A stretch of 64,000 bases of DNA from Taxillus chinensis. Lineage: Eukaryota > Streptophyta > Magnoliopsida > Santalales > Loranthaceae. Both the position numbers and the translations under genes were made by a program. The notes beneath the pieces are model-generated. The model saw only the letters and a program-made list of their open reading frames with translations. It did not search any database and was not told the DNA's origin. Below, piece after piece: positions 32,418-45,797 of this stretch (positions are counted from its first letter, which is position 1; every line of letters begins with the position of its first letter). The stretch lies in contig CM042088.1 in NCBI GenBank assembly GCA_023512835.1, forward strand, positions 42,920,771-42,984,770, given 5' to 3'.

Positions 32418-35400
32418 TCAATGCGACCTCTTGTTGCTTTTCTTTTTACTCTTAAACTTCAAACCCTTCACTGAAAATGCGGCAGTAGCACTCTTGCCTT
32501 CAAACTTCTTTGTCAGTTTGACTACGCTTGCCATACCTTTCCTTGCAGCTGCCCGATGTTCTGGTCTTCGGCTCATCATCTTACGATCAAGTGGCCAGTA
32601 TGCATACGGCTCAAGCTTGCCCTTCCGCTTTACATCTCCATCTGCCCTCTTGCTGGCATACTCACTGCCCGCATAAGCCCACCCAGAGCCAGTAGTCTTC
32701 AGCCGCTTCTGAGCTATCCTTGAAGACCTCAAAGACATTTGACTATCTGCCCGACTCCTAACATCTGAATCAGGGTGGTCAGAAGGTGCTGCTCTCTTTG
32801 CCTTCTTACCTTCTTCCTCACGAATTACAAGGCGCCCTTCAGGGTCTATCTCTGGTTCATCATCAGAGTCTAGACTTCCTTTCTGGCGCTCCGAAGATCG
32901 AAGAGCTGATCTTGTTTTTTGGCGATCAAGCAAGTCAAGTGGCTCATCCTCTAATTGGTCAACCAAGTCCTCTGGCAAACTATTGGCTACTTTACGCATT
33001 CCCTTGGGCCTGCACATATTATGTTAAATAGTTCAGATTTAGGTCAATTTAGAGTAGCACATCTCTGATAAAATGCAAAACAAAGATTTAAAAAAATTCT
33101 CCTCAACAATATTATTACAGATCGGCTCAGCCGCCTTAGGACAAAATTTTCCAGTCAAGTTGCACAGTAGAGCAAAGCAGCACATTTAGCATACCATATC
33201 TTTACATTAGGGGTGTATCTGAAAATTGAAACTCACCGTAACGAGGAGGCTTTGGACTTGAATTGAGAGGCATTCTTACTCCATCGACTGGAAATTGTGT
33301 TAGCATCCATATATTCATCATCACTGTTCTCAGTTGCTCCATCACCAAATTCAGAAAATATATTGGTATGATTCCATCCACTTTGCCTGAACAGAAATTC
33401 AATAATCACCACCAAGATGAAGGGAAACAATTTTTTTGGTCTAGCAATTCAGATTCTTTTAGAGCCTATGAAAATGATAGCAAGGCAAACATTGAGAGGG
33501 ACCTTGATGTAGTTGCTTTTGACTGTAGAGACCTGTTTTCTTCAAAGCTACCTGTGGATTTCCTCTCTTTCCTTTTGGCAATCTGGGTTTTCAGAAGAAC
33601 AAAAATTACAAATCTAGAAACGAAACATTTTGAGTCATTTTATATCATTACTTGTGTAATTTAACAAACCTTCCGTATATTGGTAAGAAGCTTCATGTGC
33701 TCTGCAGGCATTACCGCTTTGACAGCCTCAACACCGCATTTCTTGACAAGCATTTCTACAAGTAGCTTAACCTGAAACCCAAATGAAGCCATTGTAAATA
33801 AAGTTTAAATTGTATATTTGAAAAATATGATTCTGTTCTTCCAGTGTATGGAACATACAAAGCTATGTAGCTCAAAAAAAGATAATAATAATTACAAAGA
33901 GAAAGCAAAAAATTGATTAACATAAACAATATATCATTGTTCAGCATTCACGTTGACAAATTTTAATGGCATGGCAACAATTCTAATAAAAATTAGGACG
34001 AGAAAATTAATCTTAAATTTGGTATTTTGTAATAGCTTTATAAATAAATAAATGTTTTGAGGATGTAATTGTTTACACAAGGACTAAATATATCATTTAA
34101 ATGGGAACAAGTACCAATGCATCCATATAAATGGACATAATTGAAGGCACTCTTGGAGTAAAAGAGAACATATCTTTAACATAATTACATAAAACATAGT
34201 GCCTAATATTTGACAGAACTACAAACAAACCCCGATAACTGTGACAGCCAAAAACAATTGATCAGTTAAGTATTTCGTATTTAAGCACTAGGTCAAGCTT
34301 TTTTATATGATGCTAAATAATAAAAAAAGGTAAACAATTGAGGAAAAGATCAAAAATGACTAAAAAATTCAAAATAAAGCATAGTAAATGTTTGAAGGGA
34401 AAGAATCTGTGTTTTGAGTCAAATATAAGCTCTTTAATTGTTTTAGTTCATATAACCAACCTCATTTTATTGAAATTAAGGCTCATTAGTTTAGTTTGGT
34501 TTGCTAAATAATAGAAATAACCAAAAAAAAATTATGGAAATTAGAAAAGTAATTTATCTGACATACTTATGACCTCCGAGAAAGCAAATAGAAATAAAAA
34601 TCACAAATAATAAAAAAACACCTTAGATTTGAATTGGTTCTTGGTATTATCTTGCCACTTCAGCAACCCTTCAACCATTGTCTTCAAGTGAACCTGCAAC
34701 CACTCAGTTTGTGATGTGGCCACCAACACCTTTAGAAAACCTAAATTAGCCTGCACAAATACAAAAAAATACAAATTAAAGTCATGCACATAAACATATA
34801 ACCATATATTAAAGCAAAAGCATAAAGATACACCCTACGGGAGAAAAACATTTTTTCTGGTCTGCAGTAGTTTCTGATTGTAATCCACCCATGTATTTGA
34901 AATTATGAATGTGTGTGTGTATATATATAATTATTCTATGTTGCAAACTGTGTGCTTGTATGTAATAATAATATGCACATATATTCTTTGAAAAAAAATT
35001 GCTGACTTATATTTTTTTAATGAACATGTACCTGGTAATAGTAGCAGTAGTAATAAAAGTAACAATAAATGCAGGAGGAGAAATGAAGTCTTCACAAGAT
35101 GGGCACATACTTTGATTATTTCTTTGTTCTTTCTTTGCAGGAGGAGAAATGAAGATGGAAGTAGATTGAAAGCCACAGAAACAAGATCAGTAAACTCATA
35201 AGCCAACCGAGCTACACCTTTAACTGCAGCACTGATCATATGAGGAGAATCTCCAAACAAGCCTCCAGCTACCTGTAACCAACAAGCTTAAGCCATTACA
35301 ACATTCTCCAAACACTATGACCTCTCCTTCTAAGCATACAAATTTAATAAATCACATAAAAATAAGAAGGAAAATAAAGAACATATACAAAAAAGAATTA

Positions 35401-38400
35401 AGGATATCCATTAGAAGAAAAAAAAAATTTAAAACTAATAAAATCATACCATGCAAAAAAACTCATCCAACTTTTCCCTTTTTCCACCTTTCTCCTCATC
35501 CCCACACACATGACCAATTTGGACAAGCAACTCATAAGCTCTGTTTCGTGTCTTTTTATTCACCTAAACAGGAAAGACCACAAAAAATGATAAACGAACA
35601 TAGATTTGAAATAAAATATTGAAGAGCAATGACACAAAGTGGCAACAAGCATACGTTAGTGTGCAATTATTTATACTAAAAAGTTTGCTTCTTTCTTTAC
35701 GAAGTAAGAGACAGCCTAGTTTAGCATATTTAGAAATTACCAATACAAAAGAAAAAACATAAGAAAGGATAATCAATGCAACATCCTCAATAGCTGCAAT
35801 GCAAACAATACCTCTTTCAGTGCTAGTATTATTTCAGTTAGAAAAGAAGTAATGGCATCATGTCGCTTCTCCTGTGATTCATCCTGCATATAAACATAAA
35901 GCTATACGTTTAAGAGTTTTTGGATAAAAAGAATTTAAAAAAACCTGACCATGAATATATATTAAAGAAAACACAGAACATCTGAAAATTTTACGCAGTG
36001 GTAATAGTAATAACCTTTGAAATGTTTGCAATTAAGAAGTACAAACAGTCAAGTCTGTGACGTTTCGCAGAAACATGACAAGAGGGCAGCACTTCAATCA
36101 TAATTCCAAGCAGTTGCTCCAGCTTTGAAGAAAGGAAACTCTCACAGTCCTAGCCCAACAAACCAAGAGGGGAAAACAAAAATAATACTACATAAATGGA
36201 AGTGGGAAAGATAACAAGGGTTCGGTATTGTTTATGGCAATACTTCAACACTAAGCATAGAGATGAATCTCACTAAAGACAAAAAACTTCTGAACAATTA
36301 CAGTTTTTTTGGCTATAATCATCTGAAAAGGCAAGGAATGCACAAAAGTTTTCACAATAGAAGATAAATGCGTCCATACATTGTTTGCATTTCCAAACAG
36401 GAAACAGGGAAGAGATAGCCTGTATAGGCACTTGCTGCTTTGGCACCAAATGCAAAACAGAAAATGGGGCAAAATCCATATTTCCATTCTTTTGTCTTCA
36501 AGCGTGCTTTCAAAGTAGTCATTCTATTACAGATTTTTAAAAGGATCCAACCACATGGATGAAAAGAAGTAAAGAACATGAAAATATGTCTATCGGATTT
36601 TCATGAGCTTTCACAATTTAGAATTGCCCATTTTAGGTCCGTGGAATCAACATACTTGGCCTATATAAATTCACTATATTTTCAATGTTAAGATGAAGGG
36701 GCTCCACATGACCAAATTATTTGAAAATAATTTAATCCAAACTGTGAATCAATTTCTCAAGTAGGCCTTCACCATAAAGCAAACTTAAAAATTTAAGATT
36801 TTTACCCTGAGAATAATTGAAAGAACTTTGTATGCCTTCTTTTGGATCAGATTGTCAGCATCCTGCAATGCAAGAATACACTCTTAGGCAATTGATATTC
36901 AGATCATAAAAAATGACAACAATAGCTTCCTCATTAAATTACGAAAAAAAAAACAAGGTAATTAATTAACCAAGAAAATTGACAAACCACTAATGCAGGC
37001 TCTATTGCTTTAAATAATAACTCGATCTCTTTTGCATTTAGACCAGGTAATAAGGACACTGCCAAATCAAAGAGCTGTGCTCTGCAGTTACATTGAATAA
37101 GCAAATGAGCGATCATAAATGATTTTATAAAATTCCTATATATCACCCATAGACAAGAATATAATTCTACAAGTGAAATGCAAAGAACTAAGAGCAACTG
37201 GCTGAACATTAGCACAATAAAGCAATATGTATGCACTTTTTAACAAAAAAACAAAACAAAAAAGGCAAAGCAAACCTTGCAAGTGGCAATGATCCTTTGT
37301 CTGGGTATTTATCAATCTGCATAGAATCGGACTTGCCAGATTTCCCCATTTTGCCAGCCCCTTGAGTCACCCTCAGAAGCTTCTGCATTGTAGCTCTGAA
37401 GAATATTGTGATTACTTCTTTATCGGATATTGAGGCAAACTCCTTGATTGTAGACTGTAAAAATGTGCAAATAGTGTCACACTTTCGGAAGACTATAATA
37501 ATTTCCAAATTTCCAACTTGGGAACATCATTATGCACCTATCCAAAACAAAGTAAATCATGCAAGAAGAAGATAAGAGGGCGGTAAGGTTTCTGCAGAGA
37601 AGCACTGATAAAGGGGTAGAGACAGGCCTGTGTTCAAAAGAAATTTATTAAAAGCACCAAGCATTGGAAAGTGAGATACATTAAAACAAAGGGGAATCAA
37701 TGATTCCGTCTGAACATGGAAAATTACAACAAGCAGCTAGATCTAACAGCGAGGCCCACAAATCACTTTGTACTCTTTGAAAACCACTTTCAATATTCTC
37801 GAAAAGTGGGCATGTTTGTTTCACATGTTTTCTATTTTCGTTTTCAAAATGTAATAGCTGTTTTCGAGTATAAAAAACATAAAACTGAAAACAATAAAAT
37901 GTTGTTTTCATTCTTTAGGACATAAAAAATGAAAATAAGTTTTTGTTGTTTTCAATTTTCAATTTTCTATACCCGAAAACAGCTATTACATTTTGAAAAC
38001 GAAAACAGAAAACACCCCAACCAAACATGCTAAGCATGAAACGTCTAAGTGACCCAAGAAACCACCATTGGAATTACTTTAATGCGATCCTGGCTTGCCT
38101 GTTCACCTGCATCCCGTATCAAGCTTCCAACTCTAGACCGATCCGTGAAGAGCAGTAAATTATAACACTATTGATCATAAAATTTCCTTTCCAACCAGCA
38201 AAAAGTGGTGCAAAGGGGTTCCAAAACCTAGGGAACTAGAAAATTTTTATTTTCCTCAACAATTTTATTTAATTTAGGCTTCATAAAACGCTTTATGGAA
38301 AACATTTTTAGTCTGACTGGTCGTTTGGTCCATGGTAAAATGCGAAGTCAATGAAATTGTTTTTCATTTGACTGAAAAATGGGTATGTAAAATACAGAAA

Positions 38401-41400
38401 ACATTTACGCAAAAAAAAAATTGGAAAATATTTTCGCAAATAACACGTCTCAACTGTTTGCTCTCTTCACTGTCTTGCATCTTTGCTGCTCACTTTCTCT
38501 CTTGCCCAAATCATGCTGAATATGGAACATAAAACAGAGCATAGGCACAACACCGCATATAGCACCAAAACAGCAACAAACAAAAAATCAATCAATGAAC
38601 AAATAAACATGAAACCTCCAAAATGGAATAATTATAAAAACTGGTTAAAAAGGTGAATTGAAGCAAAGGGATTGCCTTGGTATCAAGCATGACGGTGCAG
38701 AGAATGCCGGTAATCAATTTTAAGAGTTGTTTGTGGGTATTGGATTTTTATGTCACGGAAAACACTGTATAACATTTTCTAGAAACACCGGAAAAACAAA
38801 AACAAAAATAAAAATAAAAATCATTTGTAAACATTTTACAGTGAAAAAACCTTATTTGCATGTATATACATTCGCTTTTGAACTATTATTTACTAACAAA
38901 ATTACTCAATTGATAACGATAAGCTAGCTCAATATAACATAATAATGACATGATAAAAAGTAATTTTTGAAACCAACTCTATAGTCCAATCAATTGATTA
39001 ATTAAAGTCAGTAGGACCACAAGCATCACATCAAGCAAGGTAATATAACAATTGGCAAGCTTGCTTTGTCAAAAAGAATTATATGAATAAAGCACTTCTT
39101 GAGAACCAATTGTATTCTCCTGCTGAAATTTTGGATAATTCAGATAAAGTTAAATCAGAAATATTTTATAATAAATTATAAGTGGATTATGATGTCATTG
39201 AAAATTGATTGAAGGGTAATAGTAAGAATATATGTAGTGGATAATAATAGGCAACTTTGTATTGTCAAAAAACAATTGTATGAAAAATGCACCTCTTGAG
39301 CAACCAACTGTATTCTACTGCTGAATTTTAAAAAAAAAAAACATAAATCCAAAAAGATCCGCGCACTTCATTTTATAAGTTGGGAAGCTACTACACAATG
39401 TACCACATGTTGCTCATAGTTAAAGAAGATAATGTAAAAATGCACCTGTAAACAACCACCAGCGCCCTTTGTAGATTTTAGGTAAATTCTAGATAAAACA
39501 TCCAGGAAATCACGAGCAGATGACTTCAGCACCCTCATATTATCAGCTGCGACTTGTGAAGTATAATGTCTCATAGCTCGCAGTCTAGGAATACTTACTT
39601 CAGCATCAGAAATATCATTTGCTCCATCTAGAACTAACTTATTTTGTCTAATGAGAGTCTGCACACTGGAGCATACTATTCCAACAAGATCGATTTCTTC
39701 TTGGAGTTCACTGCATAGTGCCTTCCCTAGTTCACTAAAACTTTCTGCAGTATCAATGGGATAGTTACAAAATGAAGGCAACAAGGACCATAGACACTGC
39801 ACATGTGCATCAGTGCTCCTCGATGAAAAAACTTCTCCTTTTAACTTGAGCTGTCAAAAAATAGTTGTATCAAGCATACATGTTACGCGCATAAACACAA
39901 AGATTAGAAAGAAAGATACATACCACTTGTGATTTTCGCCTCATCACTCCAATCATTCCCAAAATTGATTCTTTAAAGAAACTTAGACGGGCACCCACAA
40001 TATATTGCTTCATGATTGGAAAGAGCCAAGCATTCACCTCAGATAAGTCCTCTGCCTCTAGCTTGAGAGGCACTAAGGTCAAAAATGATTCAGGTCCCAT
40101 TGCACCAAGAGCTGAACCAACACATTCATGCAGCTGTAGACAAGTAGTTGCACCCAAAAAATATTTAGTGATCCTGGGAATTGAAGATAACATGGTAACA
40201 TAAAAGTTGGCCATGGAATCCTACACAAAGAAATAGCCTTGATTCTTTTGACTTGTTAAAACTCAAGGACCTAATTTGGTTCTGTTTTCAAAAAAGCTTG
40301 TCCTGCATTTAAAACAAAATTAACAAAACAACTTGAAAATCCATTTGGCAGGAATTGTTTTGTTTTAAACTTTTAAAGAATTTGTCAAGTGATTTTTTTT
40401 GGGTCATAGAAACAATTTCTAAAAATTTATTTTGAAAACAAAATTATAAAACAGATCCAAATAGGCATTAACAATTGGGAAATTTTACAAATGCACTATC
40501 TACGAGCATTGGCATTGACTTCATCAAAGCTAATGCCAAAATTTTGATGAAAAGTATCACTTGCATAAATCTAAAATCTCCTTCATAAACCGACATTGAA
40601 TTAGTCTCTCACTTATCACAAAAATATTAATTAATATTATTTTAATATAAAAAATAGACATGGTGTAATTGGAATGCAGCCTTTTAATAATATATTATTA
40701 TTTTTATTACCTTTTGAAGACAGTGGCGCAAGAAAAATGAATATCCAAGAAATCATCAAATTTGATAAAATGCTTAGATTTACTATAACTAAAAGCTACC
40801 CATTTAGTGTTTTAGCTATGGCAGTTATTTTAAAAAATTTCATTAATTTTATATTTGTATTTACTAATGTCAATATCAATGCTCTAACACATAAAAAATG
40901 TGTCACAATTCAACAAAGTCATGAACACAAATCCCACAAAACAATAAAAGAAAATGCTGCCACCCCCTACTGCTCTAGAACCATAAAATGGACCAAGAAA
41001 AATATTAAATTTAAATATGAATTGAAGCTTCCCCAATTTGCAACGCTGTGGACTCAATATTGTGATTTCAAATCACCTTAGCAGTTTAAAATAAAACCTC
41101 CTACGACAAATTTTCCTCCCATTTCTTTCTCCTTTTGTCTGCCAAGGTTTAGGCTGAAATTTACTACCAAAATCATTCAATTCTGGAACCAGACTATAAC
41201 GAGTGAAATTTGACAAGCTCAATGAAAGAATAATCATATCAGATTGCGTGCAAATCGATAAGCAGAACTCAAAGGTTATGTGGAATTAATTACATTAAAG
41301 GAGGTCGCCATCCAGAATTTTTAGGCCAAGTTAACATTGGTTTGTGAATGCACAAGCCAGGGGGAGGGAGGGAGGGAGAGATAGAGAGAGAGCACGACGA

Positions 41401-43444
41401 AACGTGTGCAACAAGAGGTACAATCATTTAAGAAAATAACAAATTATAGAAACCAGTTATCACAGTTGAATAATTATACTGGTATAAGGTCATCACAAAG
41501 AAGTAATATTCAACATATGCAGTCATCTCACTCATTAACATACCTCTTTCCTGTAAGGAAAATCTTCCTTCGGAAGCTTCTGCATGTCAGCCAAACTCTT
41601 CAATGTCATCCTCAACAGATGAAAAGAATCACCACCTACAAGAAGACAGCAGTTACGTTGCTATATTGACTATTGAGAAATATAAATTGACAGCAATGAA
41701 AAAAATAAGATGTAGAAAGACACCAAAAAACATGAAAAATGATAAATTAGACCAAATTGTTTCTTGTAAGAACATGGAGAGAGAAAACTTATAACAGGGC
41801 ACTCTGCAGCCATGTATTTAACCTTGACAAGAAGACCAAAAAATCACATACGCTTTTAGCTAAGAATAAAACAGAGAATATCCTCCACTGCATAATCCTT
41901 CATCTCCCTCTAATCAGTCGTCACACAGAGAAAGAATAGAGCAAATAGGATCAGGAAAAAAGGTCAGGTATAACAATTTAGATACCTAATTTATCAAACA
42001 ATGCTGAAACAACTTGAAATGAGATGTCCCAGACCCCATTATAGCGATAATCAAGCAGGCTTTCAACTGTTGCACACACTTTTTCAATAATAGTTGGCCC
42101 AGACTTCCTTCCATTCAAATTTTCAGTCAGTTTAATCTGCTCAACTCCCTGTTTAATCAAGGCTTCATCAATACAGTCATTTATTAGACTCTTCAAGACT
42201 TCCACGGCCGCAAGTGAAGCTTCGGCATGTTCAAATGCCAAAATATCTGCAAAACCCAACGTGATGAACATATTGGCACGTCAATCATTCTGTTTCTCAG
42301 TTTCTCTATTTCAAACATAAAATGACAACTAGAATTTGATTGAAAGGCATGAAAATCAAACCTTTGAGAGCATTGAACACAACAGGAAGTTTAACTACAC
42401 ATATCTGCCTATTTAGGGCAAAAACTTTTTTCATTCCAACATCCAGCAATCGGGCAGTGAAAGTCATTCCATCTGCGGATGCCTCATTCTCAGAGATGGA
42501 AATAGCTAAGAAGCATATCAGATCGAGCAACATTTCAGAAGGAAACCCGGTACATTCATCAACACAGAGAACATTTAAACTATCTTTTATGCGTCTTGTA
42601 ACTAAAGGTTGTTGAAGTTCCAAAAGGGTTTTAAAGTACTTCAGTATGCTGGTGATAGATTTTGTTGACATAAGAGGAAGACATTCCTTTAAAGCATCCA
42701 GAATATGGAGGACCTCTTGAGCCCCTTTCGGCCCCTCTGAAGCAGTATCATTTGAGCCACCTGCAAGTAGCAGAAACCTTTCAAAGACTTTTGTGACACC
42801 CTCACTAGCTTGTGCCAGAATTGGTGTTTCTTTAAAGCTTTGTAGCACTTTCTTGATACATAAATGTGCTTGCCTCCTCACCTGTAAAGCATATAGTTGG
42901 TGCCCCAGGTTACAATTAGAATATGGCAAGAACCATGGGGGGGAGGGGGTGGAGCAGTTACCTTCTGGCGAGAGTCTGTCATGAAGCCAAGCAGGAATCC
43001 ATAGAGTTGAGACACATCAGACCAGCTGCCCTTATCAGATGTAATCAGAAGGTGAGAGACACATTTTAGCCCTGAGGCGGCCACACCAGCTGTTTGTGCA
43101 TTGCAACTAACAAGTCGAATTAGTAATTCTGACAAATATTCTCTTTTTTTCTTCAAAATTGCGACAGGCACTCTAGGAAGACCAATAGAGAGGATGGTCA
43201 GGAGTGCCTCAATTAGGTGAATAGGGGATTCAGTTTCTGTGGACAGACTGTCAATAGATGAACATGTTGCACCAAAGTAGGCAACGGGAGTGTGAGGGAG
43301 GTTCTGTTCTTTCAGCCCTTGAGCCATGTTGCCGATAACTGTGCATATATGCTGATGCTCTTCCTGAGGAGAGTTGTTGAATCTAGATAGTATGGAAGTG
43401 CACAAGTCATCATTTTCGTCTACTGCAAGTTCAATGTCCTCCAT
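32418..43444 (-). CDS. RRP12-like protein, HEAT-repeat ribosome biogenesis factor (NUC173 domain)
   Basis: Eighteen exons join in frame to about 1278 residues: 43444-42962, 42881-42362, 42246-41986, 41635-41544, 40133-39924, 39850-39446, 37454-37276, 37081-36988, 36862-36806, 36149-36015, 35883-35812, 35563-35450, 35272-35111, 34750-34622, 33771-33670, 33582-33503, 33386-33237 and 33009-32418. The start MEDIELAVDENDDLCTSIL is typical. Helical repeats fill the first thousand residues; the NUC173 region includes LHECVGSALGAMGPESFLTL, VNAWLFPIMKQYIVGARL and AQLFDLAVSLLPGLN. The tail is acidic then basic (YMDANTIS, LPEDLVDQLEDEPLDLLDRQ, KRKGKLEPYAYWPLDRKMM, KSKKKSNKRSH), the standard RRP12 ending with a nuclear signal. 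In yeast RRP12 helps export and mature both ribosomal subunits; the same is expected here in nucleolus and nucleus. Introns hold several MITEs. Exon 5 has an alternative in-frame upstream acceptor. Confidence 0.93.
37810..38030. mobile_element. 221-bp palindromic MITE in an RRP12-like intron
   Basis: The left arm (GCATGTTTG, GTTTTCTATTTTCG, TTTTCAAAATGTAATAGCTG, TTTTCGAGTATA) is mirrored by the right arm, which ends CCCCAACCAAACATGC. Arms are about 80 bp and match closely; the loop is A/T-rich. It lies in the 2 kb intron between exons 6 and 7. No clear target duplication was seen. Confidence 0.75.
40269..40467. mobile_element. Probable MITE in an RRP12-like intron
   Basis: Outer sequences CCTAATTTGGTTCTGTTTTC and GATCCAAATAGG with GAAAACAAAATTATAAAACA form inverted ends around an AT-rich centre. 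It differs in sequence from the 37810 and 40504 elements. Divergence of the arms indicates an old copy. Confidence 0.5.
40504..40884. mobile_element. 381-bp MITE with GAGCATTGGCATTGAC ends in an RRP12-like intron
   Basis: Terminal inverted repeats GAGCATTGGCATTGAC and GTCAATATCAATGCTC bound an AT-rich segment in which a second inner pair of inverted blocks is visible (CAAATTTGATAAAATG-like). The outer trinucleotides are TAC and TAA, a possible worn TTA/TAA target site. The GAGCATT start resembles the Tourist-like elements at 45500 and 47030. Confidence 0.6.
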
Positions 43445-44010
43445 TTCACCTTCTCCGTATCTGTATGGATTTCAAAATTATATATATTAAATAAAAGATT
43501 GGATCATTTTGTCTCTTACCATATAACGATTCCTATATTGGAACTGCTTCTTTTGCTTTTTTTACTTCTGTTAATCCAAAGCTTCTTATTGCTTTTCAGT
43601 GGGCACAAGCTTTGCAGGTACAACTTAAGCTCAATTCTAATTCTACATTAATCGGGCTTGGGCTGAAGGCTCAAACTACAAAGCTTTAGCTAGATTTCGA
43701 CTCGAATCAAAATCAAATGGAATATGAACTCGGTTTCATTAGTCAAATTGATACATGTTCCACGCTTTGACCCCATAAATTAGAATTTAGCAACACAACC
43801 ATGAATTAGTATTCAATTAAGTATAAACAAAAATGCGAGCATAAGCAACCCGAAAAAAAACAAAAAAACAAAAACAAAAAAGAAAGATGCAGGGCTAATA
43901 ACCATATTTGTATATCAAATTAAATACTATGTGCATGGGTTTCGAATCTAGAAAACAAACAACAGGGGTTACTTCTGAAGGGAAAAACTTGCTAGATGTG
44001 TCGGAGGTGT
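43445..44010 (-). promoter_or_regulatory. Upstream region of the RRP12-like gene
   Basis: No coding potential was seen. The first 60 bp before the ATG are AT-rich (TATATATTAAATAAAAG on plus), and an A/C-rich low-complexity run lies at 43855-43885. This stretch separates the start codon from the tandem repeat at 44011, so it should contain the 5' leader and core promoter; no clear TATA box could be fixed. Confidence 0.35.
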
Positions 44011-44278
44011 CGTGAACAGAGGCGCGACAGCGGTGAAGCATAGGATTGTGCTAGGGTCTTACACTGTCTGGATGATGGAGGCAGCAACGGCGGTGAAGCA
44101 GAGGATTGCGCTAGGGTCTTACACTGTCAGGGAGATGGAGGCGGCGATGGCGATAAAGCCTAGGACTGTGCTAGGGTCTTACACTGTCAGGAGGACGGAG
44201 GCGGCAACGGCGATGAAGCAGAAGCTTGCGCTAGGGTCTAACCCTGTCAGGATGACGGAGGCGGTGAGGGTTTTGAAT
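44011..44278. repeat. 60-bp tandem repeat (four units) upstream of the RRP12-like gene
   Basis: Exactly 60-bp units repeat four times plus a partial unit. Each contains GGCGGTGAAGCA-like, then GATTGCGCTAGGGTCTTACA-like sequence, then CTGTCAG and GATGGAGGCGGC. Unit identity is roughly 80-90%. Because 60 is a multiple of three, the plus strand stays open for 93 codons, but that frame has no start context or homologue and is not called a gene. On the minus strand each unit carries ACCCTAGC, close to the telo-box core AAACCCTA. Confidence 0.9.
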
Positions 44279-44289
44279 TCGATTTTTTA

Positions 44290-45499
44290 AAAAACTAAAA
44301 AGCAAATTTTGAGCTATTTTATATATTTTCCATTACAGAAAATAAAATTATATTTTTTTGGATCATTTTTCCTTAAATTTTAATTAAAAATAATACTTTT
44401 TAAAATTATTTTCTAAATTTAATCCTTTTCAAAAAAACTTTTGCGTCTATTTTGCTATAATTTATCTATTTTATTAAAATAATATTTTATATATAATTCC
44501 TTTATTACTTTTTTCTATTTCTTTTACTTATTAGTTATTATGATCATTTAAAAATATAATATTTTATACAAAATATAAAAAATATTTAAATAATAAATAA
44601 TAAATTCTCAAATATATAAAAAAAAAAACTATTCATTCTCTATCTTCAAATTCTTTTAAGAATTCGGATATGAGCATGTTTTGGAGTTTTTTTCAAAATT
44701 TATTCCTATATTTTAAGGGAAATGATGATTTATAAAATCTAATATGGATGCTCTTATATGATAGTTGTGTCACGGCTCAAGATTGTACTTTGTTTCATGG
44801 TGTACACATACAATTGGATGTTAACCCATTTAACTTTTGAGTGTGAACACAGATTATTTGATTAGTCGTAAGATTGAGCTTAACTTTCGTTTACCCTCGT
44901 ATAATCCGTGAAAGTGTAAATGACTACAAATTTAGAGAAAACACCAATGAGTAACATAGCGCTCTCTCCCTCTCTCTAGCACTTTGACTTTTGCGCGTTC
45001 ACATATATTTATATTGTTTGTGTTGAACTTGTATTATTGTTGCTCAAGAAAGAGCTATAATTGTTATATCATGTTTATATTTTGATCTATTGGAGCAATT
45101 CTAATAGCTTAGAGTATACCCAAAAGGTTCCATATTCTTTACGAATAAATAGTCAAACCCAAAAATATTATTCAAACATACTCTTCATCCCTCGGTCAGA
45201 CGCTGGAATGTTAATTTGTTAACTTTTAAGAGTTTAGTGAACAAAGCATACCTACTCCATAGTAGGAATAGAAAATAAATGCACCACGGTTCAAGTAATT
45301 CGATAAACGTAATGCATCCTTTCTTTGCACAGTCGATAATGTATCTACAATTTTATAACAAATGTTTTTATCTTAAGAAGCAACAAAACCACTACCGGTG
45401 AGAGTTTTCCTATACCAACCATATTAGCATCAAACTTCTACTGCACCAACTTATTAATAAATGTGGGAGGATCACTCAAACTAACCTGTTGAGGGGTTA
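44290..45499. other. AT-rich intergenic DNA
   Basis: No gene is seen. The stretch 44300-44760 is very AT-rich and ends with ATATGGATGCTCTTATATG, reminiscent of the TGGATGCTCTAA at about 26720, so these may be ends of one eroded MITE family. A CTCTCTCCCTCTCTC tract is at about 44964. The rest is unremarkable. Confidence 0.4.
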
Positions 45500-45797
45500 G
45501 AGCACTCACAATGGTATAGCTAAACGTTTCAATAATTTTGCCTACGTGGAATAATATTAGTCATAAATTCAACTCAAGATATGTGTTTTTATTAAGAATT
45601 TTATAAAATACCAAACTTCGAGACACCGACTGGTCAAATTTAGCTAGCAACTAATTATATTTGGCGAGTCGTGTCTCGAAGTTTGGTATTTTATAAAATT
45701 CTTAGTAAAAATACATATCTCGAGTCGAATTTATGGTTAATATCACTCCACGTATATACATTTATTGAAACATTTGACTATTCCACTATGAATGCTC
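45500..45797. mobile_element. 298-bp Tourist-like MITE with TTA target duplication
   Basis: Terminal inverted repeats GAGCACTCACAATGG and CCACTATGAATGCTC are flanked by TTA on both sides (45497-45499 and 45798-45800), the PIF/Harbinger signature. The two halves mirror each other nearly to the centre; the strongest arm is AATTTTATAAAATACCAAAC with CTTCGAGACAC next to it, mirrored by GTGTCTCGAAGTTTGGTATT. It has no coding capacity. Confidence 0.8.

Noticed and set aside
44012..44290. Plus-strand frame encoding four 20-residue repeats
   Set aside because: The open frame is forced by a 60-bp tandem repeat; there is no flanking exon, promoter context or known family. Annotated as a repeat.
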